Shown: positions 45,797 through 55,032, counted from the first letter of the stretch. The stretch: 64,000 bases of DNA from Planctomycetota bacterium (GCA_016200265.1 JACQFE010000018.1:42151-106150), one strand, 5' to 3'. Program-made: numbers and translations. Notes: generated by a model not told the origin, from the sequence alone.

Positions 45797-48115
45797 TTAT
45801 GGGCAATTGCCCATGTTGAATACATAGGCAAGTCCCTTGAAGCTGTCGACGGCACTGGCGATGTCAGCAATGTTCGTGAAGCCGTCTGGAATTGCGGGGT
45901 TCAGGTCGGTGCGAGCAGCGGGAATTGCCGTCGGCAGATTCTTGAATTTGTCCGCGATTGCGGCCACATCGCTGATGTTCGGTTGCGTCAGGGGTGACTG
46001 ACTATCCTGAAATGGCACAATCACATCGCCCCATCGCTGAGTCGTCACTACCAACGGATCACTCACCGCCGTACAGGCTGATTCCGCACCACGACATGCG
46101 AATGGCAAATGGCGGATGGAATAGGTTGAACTTGGAATAACTTCCGATCCACTCACATGCAGTGTGGCGCTTCCCAGAACTGCGGCCCAGTCCTGATACG
46201 TCGGCATGCACTGCATCGATGCACACTTGAATGTTGTGGGCGGATTATCTGATTCCGCGCAGTCTTCGACCAGCCCGACAAATCGTGTTTGTCCTTCCAT
46301 GGCGCTGAAATCCATTGGCGGAAATTGCGGGGGATTCGGCGGCAGGGGGTGCATGAGCTGTATCAACTCGATGCTGATGGCGGTCTGCGTCCCGAGCCCT
46401 GCGGGATCAATGGCAAATGAAATATAGCGATTCTTGCCCACTCCGTTGGGTTCGCCCCGCGCCGCCGGAATAAACTCGCATTCATCGGGAATGCCATCCG
46501 GCGGTTGCACATCCATTGAAACACCCGCGGCGATGTCACAAACATCTGGAACGCCATTGTGTTGGCAATCCGTGGCATACCCAGCGGCAAGATCGCAGGA
46601 GTCGGCCACTCCATTGGCGTCACAGTCAGTCTCGCATTCATCAGGAACGGAATTGCCGTTGCAGTCGAATTGGCATTCATCAGGAACGCCGTTGACGTCA
46701 CAATCTGAACTTGAGCCGCAACCGGAAACATTGCATCCCGGTGCATTGCAATTGATATCGCACGCGTCACTGACGCCATTGCCGTTGCAGTCATTGGCAT
46801 TCAATCGCGGCCCGATCGTTTGCACGGCAATGGCCGCACCAGTCTTAAAGAACGAGACGCGGCTCAGGACGCTTTGCGGCGGCGCATTGGCGTCAAATCG
46901 AAAATTGTACATGGTTCCCCAGTGAATCGCGTTCGCATTGGGATCTTGTGCGAGCGCACGCGTGGTCCAAAACACACCATTGCCGAGTCGTGTGCTTAGC
47001 CATGGAGTATTGGAGTAGCTTTGCGAATGGGGTTCAGGAGCGTGATTCTTCGGTGCGTGAAACCCGACATTCGATACATTGATGGAAGAAGCTACCGGCA
47101 CCCAAAACGATAAGATCGCCCGATCCAAATTCTCATTGTAAATCGCATATTCGTAATGCCATTGCCCGTCTCCAAGGTCGGTTGCCTCGTATGCGAGGAT
47201 CGCCTGGCCGTCTTCCAATGGTGCCGGCTCGATGAGCGACTGCGACGCGGCAGTCCATGCGTCAATCGCCGGATGCTCAACAAACGTCGAATTGATTGGC
47301 GCGAAGGTGAACGTCCCTCCGGCCGGGCCGGCCGCGTTCAGCTCCTGATAGGATACGTTGTTGTTCTGATTTCCGTTTCCGGCGGCAAACTCGTGCGGGA
47401 CAATGTACTGGTTCTCCGCGAAGTAACGGGCCCCTGGATTCAAAGACGGCATCAAGTCAACATCATCCACCTGCAAGCGGTGGGAGATGGCCGAATGCAC
47501 GTGATCCCGATGATCGTTCGAAGGATAGTTGCTATTGCACCCACCTCCATCGGGGAGCGCTGAGCCATCGGGCATCGCGCCGGTGTAAGGGTTAATCATG
47601 GATCGCGGCGCGAGATTGCACGGTTCAAATTGCTGAGCAGCGTAGGCATCGGAGCAGCCGGGAGGTACATGATGAAAATCCCCACCGTTTTGACATCCAA
47701 AGCCGCAGTCGTCGGCGTTTTCAGTTCCGTGGGCGTGCTTGACCCAGGATTGGCCGATCTGTTCGAACCGTGTGGCGCCGTTGACGGCTTCCATTCGGAA
47801 CAGGTTGAATGAAATGACCGGATGATCGGTGCTCGGAAGCGACACCCAGTCGCAGATCGCATCGCCCCCGTTGCACGCCGTCGCCCAGCACGACATGCCG
47901 ATCGTGCCGGAGCCTTCGCTGCCGACTCGTCCCAGCTGCGTGCAGAAAAAAATGTCGCCGACGACGATGTCCGGCCCGGCGGCTTGCTCAGTCCGCCGCG
48001 CTGTTGCGACATTTACACGATCGCCCGTCGCGCCGCTCTCAACGGTTCCAATTCCACCCAGACAGACTCCCCATGAGTTCGCAAGATGAATCGCGAATGC
48101 AAGTCGAACTTGCAT
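45797..48115 (-). CDS. Secreted protein with TSP3-like repeats and IxDVAxxVDxFK tail
   Basis: Exported protein of about 772 residues. The frame extends to 48508, but that extension runs through the flagellin terminator, so Met at 48115 is preferred, giving a signal-like N-terminus (MQVRLAFAIHLANSWGVCLG). Residues about 40-440 are homologous to the protein at 60942 (FEQIGQSWVKH, DGQWHYEYAIYNENLDRAI, NAIHWGTMYNFRFDANAPP). Residues about 460-540 are six DCNGNGVPDECD-type repeats that resemble thrombospondin type 3 or dockerin calcium sites. A beta domain follows, and the C-terminus has two NISDVAAIADKFK-like repeats shared with the carboxypeptidase at 14856. The function is unknown; the tail may be a cell-surface retention module. 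Confidence 0.8.
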   Translation of the reverse strand: MQVRLAFAIHLANSWGVCLGGIGTVESGATGDRVNVATARRTEQAAGPDIVVGDIFFCTQLGRVGSEGSGTIGMSCWATACNGGDAICDWVSLPSTDHPVISFNLFRMEAVNGATRFEQIGQSWVKHAHGTENADDCGFGCQNGGDFHHVPPGCSDAYAAQQFEPCNLAPRSMINPYTGAMPDGSALPDGGGCNSNYPSNDHRDHVHSAISHRLQVDDVDLMPSLNPGARYFAENQYIVPHEFAAGNGNQNNNVSYQELNAAGPAGGTFTFAPINSTFVEHPAIDAWTAASQSLIEPAPLEDGQAILAYEATDLGDGQWHYEYAIYNENLDRAILSFWVPVASSINVSNVGFHAPKNHAPEPHSQSYSNTPWLSTRLGNGVFWTTRALAQDPNANAIHWGTMYNFRFDANAPPQSVLSRVSFFKTGAAIAVQTIGPRLNANDCNGNGVSDACDINCNAPGCNVSGCGSSSDCDVNGVPDECQFDCNGNSVPDECETDCDANGVADSCDLAAGYATDCQHNGVPDVCDIAAGVSMDVQPPDGIPDECEFIPAARGEPNGVGKNRYISFAIDPAGLGTQTAISIELIQLMHPLPPNPPQFPPMDFSAMEGQTRFVGLVEDCAESDNPPTTFKCASMQCMPTYQDWAAVLGSATLHVSGSEVIPSSTYSIRHLPFACRGAESACTAVSDPLVVTTQRWGDVIVPFQDSQSPLTQPNISDVAAIADKFKNLPTAIPAARTDLNPAIPDGFTNIADIASAVDSFKGLAYVFNMGNCP

Positions 48116-48432
48116 TTTGAAGCGTTGCGTTCTTACACAAGCATCGATGTTCGGCGCTACATTGGTCGTCACAGGAGCCCCCCTGTTGGCGGGAATTCTG
48201 AGAGAAACTACTGCGGGCCAAACATAACGAGGTCGCAAATCGAATTCAACGAGAAGTGGGCGGAAGGAAAGTGGAATTTCAGATTCGCGACAAGTATCGA
48301 CGACGGCGAGAGACCTGCCGCGGAGTGCGATACAAACAATAAAAGTTACTCTGCGAATTGTTGCAGGAATGACTGAGTCGCTGGCAACGTCACCCGCCTG
48401 GGATGATCCACACGTGAGCTCAATCACAAAGT

Positions 48433-48481
48433 AAAAAGACGGCAGCGAGTCGACCGGTTCCCCGGAACGACTCGCTGCCGT
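48433..48481 (-). terminator. Strong terminator of the flagellin gene
   Basis: On the minus strand CGGCAGCGAGTCG pairs with CGACTCGCTGCCG around a GTTCC/GGAAC inner stem and is followed by TCTTTTT. It lies about 70 bases after the flagellin stop. It is one of the clearest terminators in the window and fits a highly expressed monocistronic gene. Confidence 0.93.
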
Positions 48482-48550
48482 ACCCCGTGTCCAAGCAGTT
48501 CCCCCCAACCGCTTGGCGCCGCCGAAAGCAGCAGATTGGGAATTTCGCTC

Positions 48551-50023
48551 TTATCTGAGCAGGGCAAGAATTTGCGATGACTGTTGATTTACGACACCCA
48601 GCAGCTGGAGGCCAGACTGGATGAGAACTTGCTCGCGATTGAGTTGGGAAGTGGCCACGGCGAAGTCTGTGTCGCCGATCGCACTCGTCGCTTGTGAAAG
48701 CCCCGTCTGGGCAGCCTGCAAGGCGTTGATCGAACTTTCCACCTGGTACTTCTGGAAACCACCGAGCCGTCCGCGGATGCCGGCGACGTCGCTGATGGCT
48801 GCCCGCACGGCGGTCAGCGCTCCCGCAGCGTCGGTACCCAGCGCCTTCGAGAAACCGCTCTTCAATTCGCTCAGCTTCGCGGCGCCATTGGAGCCGCCGA
48901 GGTTAAAGGTTCCCAAGGAATCAATGCCGATGGTCTCCTGGGTCGATGCGGTCGTTCCCAGCTGGAACGTCGCCCCACCCGACGCTTTGACGGTAAATGA
49001 GGTCGATGTGGTGGCGCTGGTGTTGCCGCTGCCGAACGCCGAGGTCAGACTAAACGAAATGTCCAGCCCATTGTTGTTAAAGAAGACGTTGAGGCCGTCC
49101 GAGGCGGCCTTTTGACCGTTGATCGTAACGTTCACGTCCTTGCCGGCCTGCTTGGTGATGTTCTGGATGTCATTGGTGGTGTTACCGTCGCTGGTCGCGG
49201 TTCCATACGTGGTGTTAACGCTCCCTCCAGAAAGCACCGCGACACTGACGAACGCGTCGGTTCCATAATCCGAAGAGTTAAGCTTGATGTTTGTGGAATT
49301 CTGAATCGCGGAGACTCCGGTCTGGGCCTTCGCTCCGTTGATCGCGGTGACGATCTGCGCCTGCGTCAGACCGCTGGTGAGCGTGACGGTCGCGGCGCCA
49401 AGCGATCCCGTGATTGCGACTGTCGTGGTGCCGGAAGTGCGAGCCGTCCCGCCCGCAAACGCGAAGGTCGCGGAGGCGACCGTCGCTGACGCTACGCGAT
49501 TCAGCGTGATCGAGGTATCCGTAGTTTCCTGCGTTCTTGCATAAGCGCGGAAATTCGTGACGTAGCTATTGCCGTTCACACCAGTCGTATCGATCGCCAG
49601 CGAGCCGTCGAGCAATCGCTTGCCGTTGAAGTTGGTCGTGTTCACGATACGGTCGATCGCCGTCAACGCGTTGTCGATTTGCGATTGATTGGCCGAGATT
49701 TCGGCGTCCGTCACCGTTGACTTGCTTGTGGATGACACGACGATCGATTCAATTTGACCCAAAAGGTCGCTGATTTGTCCGATCCCGGAATCCGCCACTG
49801 TAAGCAGTGAGTTGGATCGCTGATTGGACGTAAGCGAGGCATTGACCGCGGTCAACTCCGAATTCAGATTCTCCAACGCGATTAGTCCGGCCGGATCGTC
49901 CTTGCCGGTATTGATCCGCTTACCTGTCGTAAGCTGGGCCACCGTGTCGGCCTGAGCCGAGGTGTTACGGTTAAGAATGTTGAGCAGTGCAATCGTGTTC
50001 GTGTTGGAAACGGTCAATGCCAT
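48551..50023 (-). CDS. fliC: Flagellin
   Basis: Filament subunit of the bacterial flagellum, 490 residues. The frame is open further upstream, but Met at 50023 gives the standard flagellin N-terminus and is preceded by GGGAG at a 9-base distance. The conserved N-terminal D0/D1 helices are clear (MALTVSNTNTIALLNILNRN, TGKRINTGKDDPAGLIA, SNSLLTVADSGIGQISDLL). The C-terminal D1/D0 helices are also clear (FQKYQVESSINALQAAQTGL, REQVLIQSGLQLLGVVNQQ, ending ILALLR). The variable middle (about 190-370) is rich in Thr, Ser, Gly and Ala. Export is by the flagellar type III system, so no signal peptide is expected. I saw no convincing sigma28 or sigma54 promoter upstream. Confidence 0.96.
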   Translation of the reverse strand: MALTVSNTNTIALLNILNRNTSAQADTVAQLTTGKRINTGKDDPAGLIALENLNSELTAVNASLTSNQRSNSLLTVADSGIGQISDLLGQIESIVVSSTSKSTVTDAEISANQSQIDNALTAIDRIVNTTNFNGKRLLDGSLAIDTTGVNGNSYVTNFRAYARTQETTDTSITLNRVASATVASATFAFAGGTARTSGTTTVAITGSLGAATVTLTSGLTQAQIVTAINGAKAQTGVSAIQNSTNIKLNSSDYGTDAFVSVAVLSGGSVNTTYGTATSDGNTTNDIQNITKQAGKDVNVTINGQKAASDGLNVFFNNNGLDISFSLTSAFGSGNTSATTSTSFTVKASGGATFQLGTTASTQETIGIDSLGTFNLGGSNGAAKLSELKSGFSKALGTDAAGALTAVRAAISDVAGIRGRLGGFQKYQVESSINALQAAQTGLSQATSAIGDTDFAVATSQLNREQVLIQSGLQLLGVVNQQSSQILALLR

Positions 50024-50224
50024 TGTGTCTAGCTCCCGATGCGCACCCAATTGGGGTGCTGGAACAAAAATCCGAACGACTCTCCGCAAACGTAGGATAT
50101 AAAAGACGGCGTGCAAAAATTCTGAGAAGATTTTCCCCGGAAGCCCCTTCGGGCGGCGTGATCAACGTTTTTTGTCAAGTTATTTGAGACCTCGAAAACG
50201 TCCGCATTTCAGGAATTGCCTGGC

Positions 50225-50253
50225 TTGACATGCGAAGAAGTCGCGTGTGAATT
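50225..50253 (+). promoter_or_regulatory. Possible mnmE promoter
   Basis: A perfect TTGACA at 50225-50230 is followed after 17 bases by TGAATT at 50248-50253, a partial -10. It ends 47 bases before the mnmE start, in the gap shared with the divergent flagellin gene. Confidence 0.4.
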
Positions 50254-50300
50254 CGTGAGGTCGGATCGACATTCACAATCGATGGTCCGACAATTCGATC

Positions 50301-51722
50301 GTGCTCGAACGAATTGACGAAACCATTGTGGCCATCTCTTCCGCAGCGGGTTGCGGCGCGCTGGGTATCGTTCGCGTTTCCGGACCAGCGGCTATCGAAC
50401 TAGCGGAAGCGACGGCCCGCCTTGCGCCGAACGCCACCCTCGGCCAATCACCCGGATTTCGCCGCCTGACGGGTGAAGTGGAATTGGACGTTGACCTGCG
50501 CCTACCGGCCTATTTCTACGTCTTTCGCGCTCCGAAAAGCTACACGCGACAGAACATGGTCGAAGTCCACACAGTCGGAAGTCCCGTGGTCTTGGAAATG
50601 TTGCGACAGCGATTCATTGCACTCGGAGCGCGGCCCGCCGAGCCCGGAGAATTCACCGCCCGCGCGTTCCTGAATGGCGCGCTCGACCTCGCCTCCGCCG
50701 AAGCAGTGGCAGGGATCATTCGCGCTCAATCGGATTCACAGCTTCGTGCCGCAAGACGAGTCATGGACGGGGCGCTGGCCAAGCTGGTGATTCGATTTCG
50801 CGATGAGCTCGCAACGTTATTGGCCTTGGTTGAGGCGGACATTGACTTTGCTGAAGAGCCGATCGAATTCATTACACCAAACGTACTCGCCGAGCGGCTC
50901 AATTCGATACTTTTTGCGCTACAACCGCTTCTCAATTCCGCAGCCAGTTATGAGCGCCAAGATCGGCTTCCCTGCATTTTATTGCTCGGACCGCCCAACT
51001 CCGGGAAGAGTTCGCTGATGAATCGCCTCAGCGGCACGAGCCGGGCCATCTGTGCCGCCGTGGCGGGAACCACGCGAGATATTCTGTCCGCAGTCATTCG
51101 TATCGGACGCGGAGAGGCGATTCTGCTCGACGCCGCCGGAGTGGACCAATCGCCGGACGAGATTCTCCGCAAAGCCCGCGCGATGACTCTCGAGCGTGCT
51201 CAGCAGGTGGACCTCGTCTGCATGGTGTTGGATGCAAGTGAGGTGAATCGCGATCCGAGTTATTTTGGCGAGTTCCGAGAGGCTCTGGGCAGCGTGGACC
51301 GAGCACCACAAATGGCGGCCTGCAATAAGTGCGATCTAGTGGAAGCGCCCGCGATTGAGCCGATGCTCCAATTGATCGCCGACCAAACCGGTGTGCGCGC
51401 ATTTGCGGTGAGTGCCGTCACGGGTCAGGGAGTTGACGAACTTCGCGCCGCATTCGCGGATGTTCTCGGCGATGTCGAGCAGACCGCATCGAGCGACGCG
51501 ATTGTCCTCAATCATCGTCAATGCCAGGCGATGATCCAGGCTGCCGATGCGATCACGCGGGCTTGCGAACTCTGCGTGCCGGCTTCGGAAATCATCGAAT
51601 GCGCCGACCTTGTGGCCTTCGAACTTCGCGAAGCCCTCGATCAGTTTGCGGCGGTTACAGGCGCGGTCACGACCGAAGACCTTCTCGGCCAGGTCTTCGC
51701 GGATTTCTGCATCGGAAAGTAG
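50301..51722 (+). CDS. mnmE: tRNA modification GTPase MnmE (TrmE)
   Basis: With MnmG this GTPase forms the 5-carboxymethylaminomethyl group on wobble uridine 34 of certain tRNAs. The 473 residues are normal length; the start is a GTG at 50301. The N-terminal folate-binding domain begins DETIVAISSAAGCGALGIVR and contains GEFTARAFLNGALDLASAEA. The G domain shows G1 GPPNSGKSS (230-238), G2 AGTTRD, G3 DAAG and G4 NKCD. The C-terminus ends with the diagnostic FCIGK, whose Cys is catalytic. It is divergent from flagellin and 74 bases ahead of lgt on the same strand, so the two may be co-transcribed. Confidence 0.97.
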   Translation: MLERIDETIVAISSAAGCGALGIVRVSGPAAIELAEATARLAPNATLGQSPGFRRLTGEVELDVDLRLPAYFYVFRAPKSYTRQNMVEVHTVGSPVVLEMLRQRFIALGARPAEPGEFTARAFLNGALDLASAEAVAGIIRAQSDSQLRAARRVMDGALAKLVIRFRDELATLLALVEADIDFAEEPIEFITPNVLAERLNSILFALQPLLNSAASYERQDRLPCILLLGPPNSGKSSLMNRLSGTSRAICAAVAGTTRDILSAVIRIGRGEAILLDAAGVDQSPDEILRKARAMTLERAQQVDLVCMVLDASEVNRDPSYFGEFREALGSVDRAPQMAACNKCDLVEAPAIEPMLQLIADQTGVRAFAVSAVTGQGVDELRAAFADVLGDVEQTASSDAIVLNHRQCQAMIQAADAITRACELCVPASEIIECADLVAFELREALDQFAAVTGAVTTEDLLGQVFADFCIGK

Positions 51723-51796
51723 TGCGCATGGACACTTCGCCTGTCTCTGTCGTAGAATGATGCGGTTTACGACGATTTCGGAGTTTATGGAATTCG

Positions 51797-52987
51797 ATGC
51801 ACCCAACACTGTTCAATCTCTTCGGCGGGTTCGAGATCAAGAGCTACGGCTTCGCGCTGATGGTCGGATTCTTAAGCGCGGTGTGGCTGGCCATGCGCCG
51901 CGGCGCCCGGACCAAGGTTGATCCCGACCGCGTGCTCGATGTCAGCTTCTTGTGCCTGATCTTCGGCGTGCTGGGGGCGAGGCTCTTTTACGTCATTCAC
52001 TATTGGACGCCGCAATTCGTCGACGCACCGAACAAGTTTCTCGCCATCATCGATATCCGCGAAGGCGGTTTGGAATTTCTCGGCGGATTTCTCGGTGCCG
52101 CGATTGCGGTGACCGGGTATGGCTTCATTCGACGTCAGTCGCTGCGACTTTTTTTGGATATTCTTGCGCCGAGCGCGATGTGGGGACTTGCCTTTGGCCG
52201 CGTCGGCTGCTTCCTGAACGGTTGCTGCTTCGGAGGTCTCGCCGTCCAACCGAATACACATCAGGCCGCATACCCCTGGGCTGTGCAATTTCCATTCGCC
52301 AGTCCCGCACACTGGAAGGAATGGGAAGATCGTCAGGTCGCGTTGCCTGCGGAGCTAATCAACGTCGACCGAAACGTCCTGCAACCGACGCCGCTACCCG
52401 ATAAGGCACTGAATATGCCGTATGAAAAGCGCGAAAAGATTACGCGAGAGCTTGCCGATTTGAGCGAGCGATACAAAAAGGCGTTGACGGACAATCCCAA
52501 AGCTGATGAGACGAAAAAGCTCGCGGCGGCGTTTGAGGCCGCGCAGAAAAATCTTCAAAACAACCAATCAGAACTCTTGCTCCTGGCTCGCGCGGAACGC
52601 TTTCCGTCGCGGGTCGAGCCTTCACGCCAAACTTCCGCAAGCGAGATCGAACGCCTCGCCGCGCAGAGTCGATCCCTGCCCATTCATCCTGCGCAGTTGT
52701 ATGCAACCATCGGAGCGTTTCTGCTCTCCGGCTTGCTATCGGCCATTTACTATCGCCGAAAGCGTCATGGCGTGGTGATTGCGGCGCTGTTCCTGCTCTA
52801 TCCGATTCAGCGATTCTTCGAGGAGCTCATTCGCGTCGATAACCCGCTTGATTCCGCCGGACTCACGGTTTCACAATTCATCGGCGTGGCCATGTTCGCC
52901 ACCGGACTCGTGATGATGTTCATCCTCTATCGACACCTTCCCGAGAAATCACCGTGCGCTGCCGCTGCTCGCGTTGTTCAGAACTAA
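51797..52987 (+). CDS. lgt: Prolipoprotein diacylglyceryl transferase with a large insertion
   Basis: Integral membrane enzyme that transfers diacylglycerol from phosphatidylglycerol to the lipobox Cys of prolipoproteins. Family motifs are present: YGFALMVGFLSAVWLAMRR near the N-terminus, GGLEFLGGFLGA (90-101), the signature FGRVGCFLNGCCFG (133-146) and HPAQLYATIGAFLLS (297-311). At 396 residues it is about 110-130 longer than typical Lgt; the extra is one hydrophilic, charged, helical block at about 170-295 (KREKITRELADLSERYKKAL, KLAAAFEAAQKNLQNNQSEL) that looks like a coiled coil between transmembrane helices. The gene supports lipoproteins such as SppA encoded in this window. Confidence 0.94.
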   Translation: MHPTLFNLFGGFEIKSYGFALMVGFLSAVWLAMRRGARTKVDPDRVLDVSFLCLIFGVLGARLFYVIHYWTPQFVDAPNKFLAIIDIREGGLEFLGGFLGAAIAVTGYGFIRRQSLRLFLDILAPSAMWGLAFGRVGCFLNGCCFGGLAVQPNTHQAAYPWAVQFPFASPAHWKEWEDRQVALPAELINVDRNVLQPTPLPDKALNMPYEKREKITRELADLSERYKKALTDNPKADETKKLAAAFEAAQKNLQNNQSELLLLARAERFPSRVEPSRQTSASEIERLAAQSRSLPIHPAQLYATIGAFLLSGLLSAIYYRRKRHGVVIAALFLLYPIQRFFEELIRVDNPLDSAGLTVSQFIGVAMFATGLVMMFILYRHLPEKSPCAAAARVVQN

Positions 52988-53067
52988 TTCCAATCTTGTT
53001 TAAGGAATATGCAGATCGAAAGAGGGAGGGCGAAGCACCTGCTGAGCCGCATCACTTGTTCTCCATC

Positions 53068-53138
53068 CGTCATCCTGATCACAGCGAAGGATCCATTTGA
53101 TAATGAATATGAGATTCTTCGCTTCGCTCAGAATGACG
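53068..53138. repeat. Dispersed imperfect inverted repeat (GTCAT-CTGA type), copy 2
   Basis: It begins CGTCATCCTGATCACAGCGA and ends ATTCTTCGCTTCGCTCAGAA then TGACG, so the ends are imperfect reverse complements and match those of the element at 8691-8764. It overlaps the last codons and the TGA stop of the minus-strand gene ending at 53128, so the repeat supplies that protein's final residues. Confidence 0.6.
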
Positions 53139-53790
53139 ACGTGACTTCGAGCTTTCGTCGCGAGGTGTCAAAACCGAAGTGCATCACGCGCCAGAAGCCA
53201 TGATCCTGATTCAACCAGATGAGGATAATCACGCGTGCGTTGGGATCGCCGTTGGGATCGGCGACTTCGATCGGAATCTCGCATTCCTTGGCGCTTCCCT
53301 CTGATTTCGCCGTCGGAAGGGGCGTCAGTTTCTTCGGCCCGAATCGCTTCTGCGCCTGTTCCCACGTCGTCGGGAAATCCGCGACATAATACGAAACCGT
53401 CGGTGCCCAGCGATACACCACGTTATAAATGAACTCGTCACGGCCCATGCTGCTGTGATTGCGAGACTGGATTTCATCGGCCGCGGCAAGGTCGAATTCC
53501 TTGTCCAGTGCGGCCTCACGAGCCTGCGTCGTTGTCGCCAAAACATCTTCGCGAATTGCCTGCAAAGCGGCGAATGCGACCTGCTCCGGCGTCGCCTGCG
53601 CATCGAGAGTTTGGCCGTACAAAGTCACTGCCTTCACCTGCACGTTTTGAACCTTTTGCCCAGCCAGTCTTGCATCGTGCCCGCAACCGCACCAGCAAGC
53701 GAGGCCGATAGCAAAGGCCAATATGGCGATCACGGCACTTGGGGTGTAACTACGGATATGGAACTGGTCATTTTTTAGCATTCTGTTCAT
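53128..53790 (-). CDS. Membrane-anchored or lipoprotein-like protein of unknown function
   Basis: Protein of 220 residues, not recognised. A hydrophobic segment at about 18-36 (AVIAILAFAIGLACWCGCG) with clustered Cys could be a membrane anchor or a lipoprotein signal. The mature part is mixed alpha/beta (QATPEQVAFAALQAIREDVL, NVVYRWAPTVSYYVADFPTT, VIILIWLNQDHGFWRVMHFG), resembling small exported alpha/beta domains without catalytic residues. Its last three residues and stop codon come from a dispersed repeat. It is divergent from the HIT gene and convergent with lgt. Confidence 0.7.
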   Translation of the reverse strand: MNRMLKNDQFHIRSYTPSAVIAILAFAIGLACWCGCGHDARLAGQKVQNVQVKAVTLYGQTLDAQATPEQVAFAALQAIREDVLATTTQAREAALDKEFDLAAADEIQSRNHSSMGRDEFIYNVVYRWAPTVSYYVADFPTTWEQAQKRFGPKKLTPLPTAKSEGSAKECEIPIEVADPNGDPNARVIILIWLNQDHGFWRVMHFGFDTSRRKLEVTSSF

Positions 53791-53883
53791 AGCTTACTCT
53801 GTGTTGCTTCCACGGCAACATGCGACCACTTGTTGCCATGCGTGGGTTGCGATAAAGTCACTCATCACGTTCAGGAGCGACCA

Positions 53884-54408
53884 TTGGCCGAATACAACAA
53901 GAATCTTTGGGCGCCATGGCGAATGGATTACATCCGCTCGCTCGGCGACGAACTTCAGGAAGAGGGGTGCTTCCTGTGCAAGTATTGGTCGGACCCCACC
54001 GACGATTCGAAGAACCACGTCGTCTGGCGGCGGGATTCGACCTTTGCGGTGATGAATCGCTTCCCCTACTCCAACGGTCACATGCTGGTGGCACATTCAA
54101 CCCACAAGGCTGAATTGGGTGAGTTGGCGGATGACGAGCTCGCCACGATGACTCGGACAATCCGAGATGTTGTCGCCGTGCTTCGCGAAACCCTCTCCCC
54201 GAATGGCTTCAATGTGGGGTTCAACCTTGGTCGGTGCGCGGGGGCCGGCTTGCCCGGGCACATCCATGCTCACGTCGTCCCCCGCTGGAATGGCGACACG
54301 AATTTTATGGCCGTCCTCGCCGACATTCGCGTCGTGCCCGATTCGCTCGATGCGCTCTATGGTGAATTGGTTGCAACGGCACGAAAACTTGGCTTGATTG
54401 GAAAATAA
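53884..54408 (+). CDS. HIT-family nucleotide hydrolase/phosphorylase (Ap4A type)
   Basis: Cytoplasmic histidine-triad protein of 174 residues acting on dinucleoside polyphosphates or AMP-linked substrates. The TTG at 53884 is chosen because AGGAG lies 6 bases upstream and translation then starts with the family N-terminus AEYNKNLWAPWRMDYI. The catalytic triad is His126, His128 and His130 in GHIHAHVVPRW, and WNGDTNFMAVLAD follows as in the longer bacterial Ap4A-phosphorylase-like subgroup. Cys29 and Cys32 (CFLC) are placed where that subgroup often has a zinc-type pair. There is no signal peptide. The subgroup assignment is good; the exact substrate is not determinable. Confidence 0.92.
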   Translation: MAEYNKNLWAPWRMDYIRSLGDELQEEGCFLCKYWSDPTDDSKNHVVWRRDSTFAVMNRFPYSNGHMLVAHSTHKAELGELADDELATMTRTIRDVVAVLRETLSPNGFNVGFNLGRCAGAGLPGHIHAHVVPRWNGDTNFMAVLADIRVVPDSLDALYGELVATARKLGLIGK

Positions 54409-54446
54409 TCGCGAGCGCGGGCTTCGACCTGCGCGACTTATCAGAG

Positions 54447-54466
54447 CCCGGAGCGTGAGCGACGGG
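54447..54466. repeat. Short dispersed repeat CCCGGAGCG, copy 1
   Basis: The 20-base sequence CCCGGAGCGTGAGCGACGGG follows the HIT gene and recurs with one change at 54990-55009. It lies in the non-coding gap before the small transporter. Confidence 0.55.
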
Positions 54467-54518
54467 AACATACGGAAGTTTGAAGTTCAATGAATTTTTT
54501 TCACCAAAGGAGTAGCCT

Positions 54519-54920
54519 TTGAAATACGTTTTGTCGTTGATCATCGCGTTGCTGCTCAACGCCGCCGCGAATCTGATGATGAAGGTGGGGATGAAATCGG
54601 TGGCCGAGGGCGGTGGGCTGTTGAAATCCGGCGTCGCCGCGGGCATCGCCACGATCGTTCGCAGTCCGGTGCTGCTCACGGGATTGATATGCTTCGCGTT
54701 GAATGCGGCGTTCTATATGTATGCGTTGCAAAGCCGGGCGCTGAAAATCAGCATCGCGTACCCGATCATGATCGGCGGCGGCTTCGCTTTGATCGCGATC
54801 GTGGCGCGGTTGCACCCAGCTCTTCATGAGCGACTGACCACTGTGCAGCTTCTTGGCATTCTGCTTGTATTGAGCGGAATCGTGGTGATCGGATCGCAGA
54901 TGGAGTCGCCGTCCGCTTGA
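54519..54920 (+). CDS. Small four-helix transporter, SMR/EamA type
   Basis: Membrane protein of 133 residues with four hydrophobic helices (about 1-22, 45-67, 75-95 and 108-127). It resembles small multidrug resistance (EmrE-like) and half-size EamA transporters such as ArnE/ArnF, which work as dimers to move small or lipid-linked molecules across the inner membrane. The last helix reads TVQLLGILLVLSGIVVIGSQ, typical of this superfamily, and helix 3 carries KISIAYPIMIGGGFALIAIV. The characteristic EmrE glutamate in helix 1 is not present, so it is more likely of EamA/ArnE kind than a drug exporter. The ATG at 54519 is preceded by AAAGGAG. Confidence 0.8.
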   Translation: MKYVLSLIIALLLNAAANLMMKVGMKSVAEGGGLLKSGVAAGIATIVRSPVLLTGLICFALNAAFYMYALQSRALKISIAYPIMIGGGFALIAIVARLHPALHERLTTVQLLGILLVLSGIVVIGSQMESPSA

Positions 54921-54989
54921 TGTCGTGATGGGTAAACCGGACCACGGGCGCGAGCAATTGGCTGTTGACGTCGTGACGGGTGATCCGAA

Positions 54990-55009
54990 CCCGGAGCGAG
55001 AGCGACGGG
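54990..55009. repeat. Short dispersed repeat CCCGGAGCG, copy 2
   Basis: CCCGGAGCGAGAGCGACGGG differs from copy 1 at 54447 by one base and is followed immediately by a palindrome at 55012. Confidence 0.55.
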
Positions 55010-55011
55010 CC

Positions 55012-55032
55012 GTCCCCCTTTATAAGGGGGAC
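55012..55032. repeat. Perfect palindrome next to repeat copy 2
   Basis: GTCCCCCTT-TAT-AAGGGGGAC forms a 9-bp hairpin, and a second small hairpin GGGGG-TAAA-CCCCC lies at 55037-55050. Neither has a T-tract; they look like a REP-type cluster in the gap before the MOSC gene. Confidence 0.5.

Noticed and set aside
48116..48508. N-terminal extension of the minus-strand secreted protein ending at 45797
   Set aside because: It runs through the strong flagellin terminator at 48433-48481 and would place the signal peptide 130 residues into the protein.
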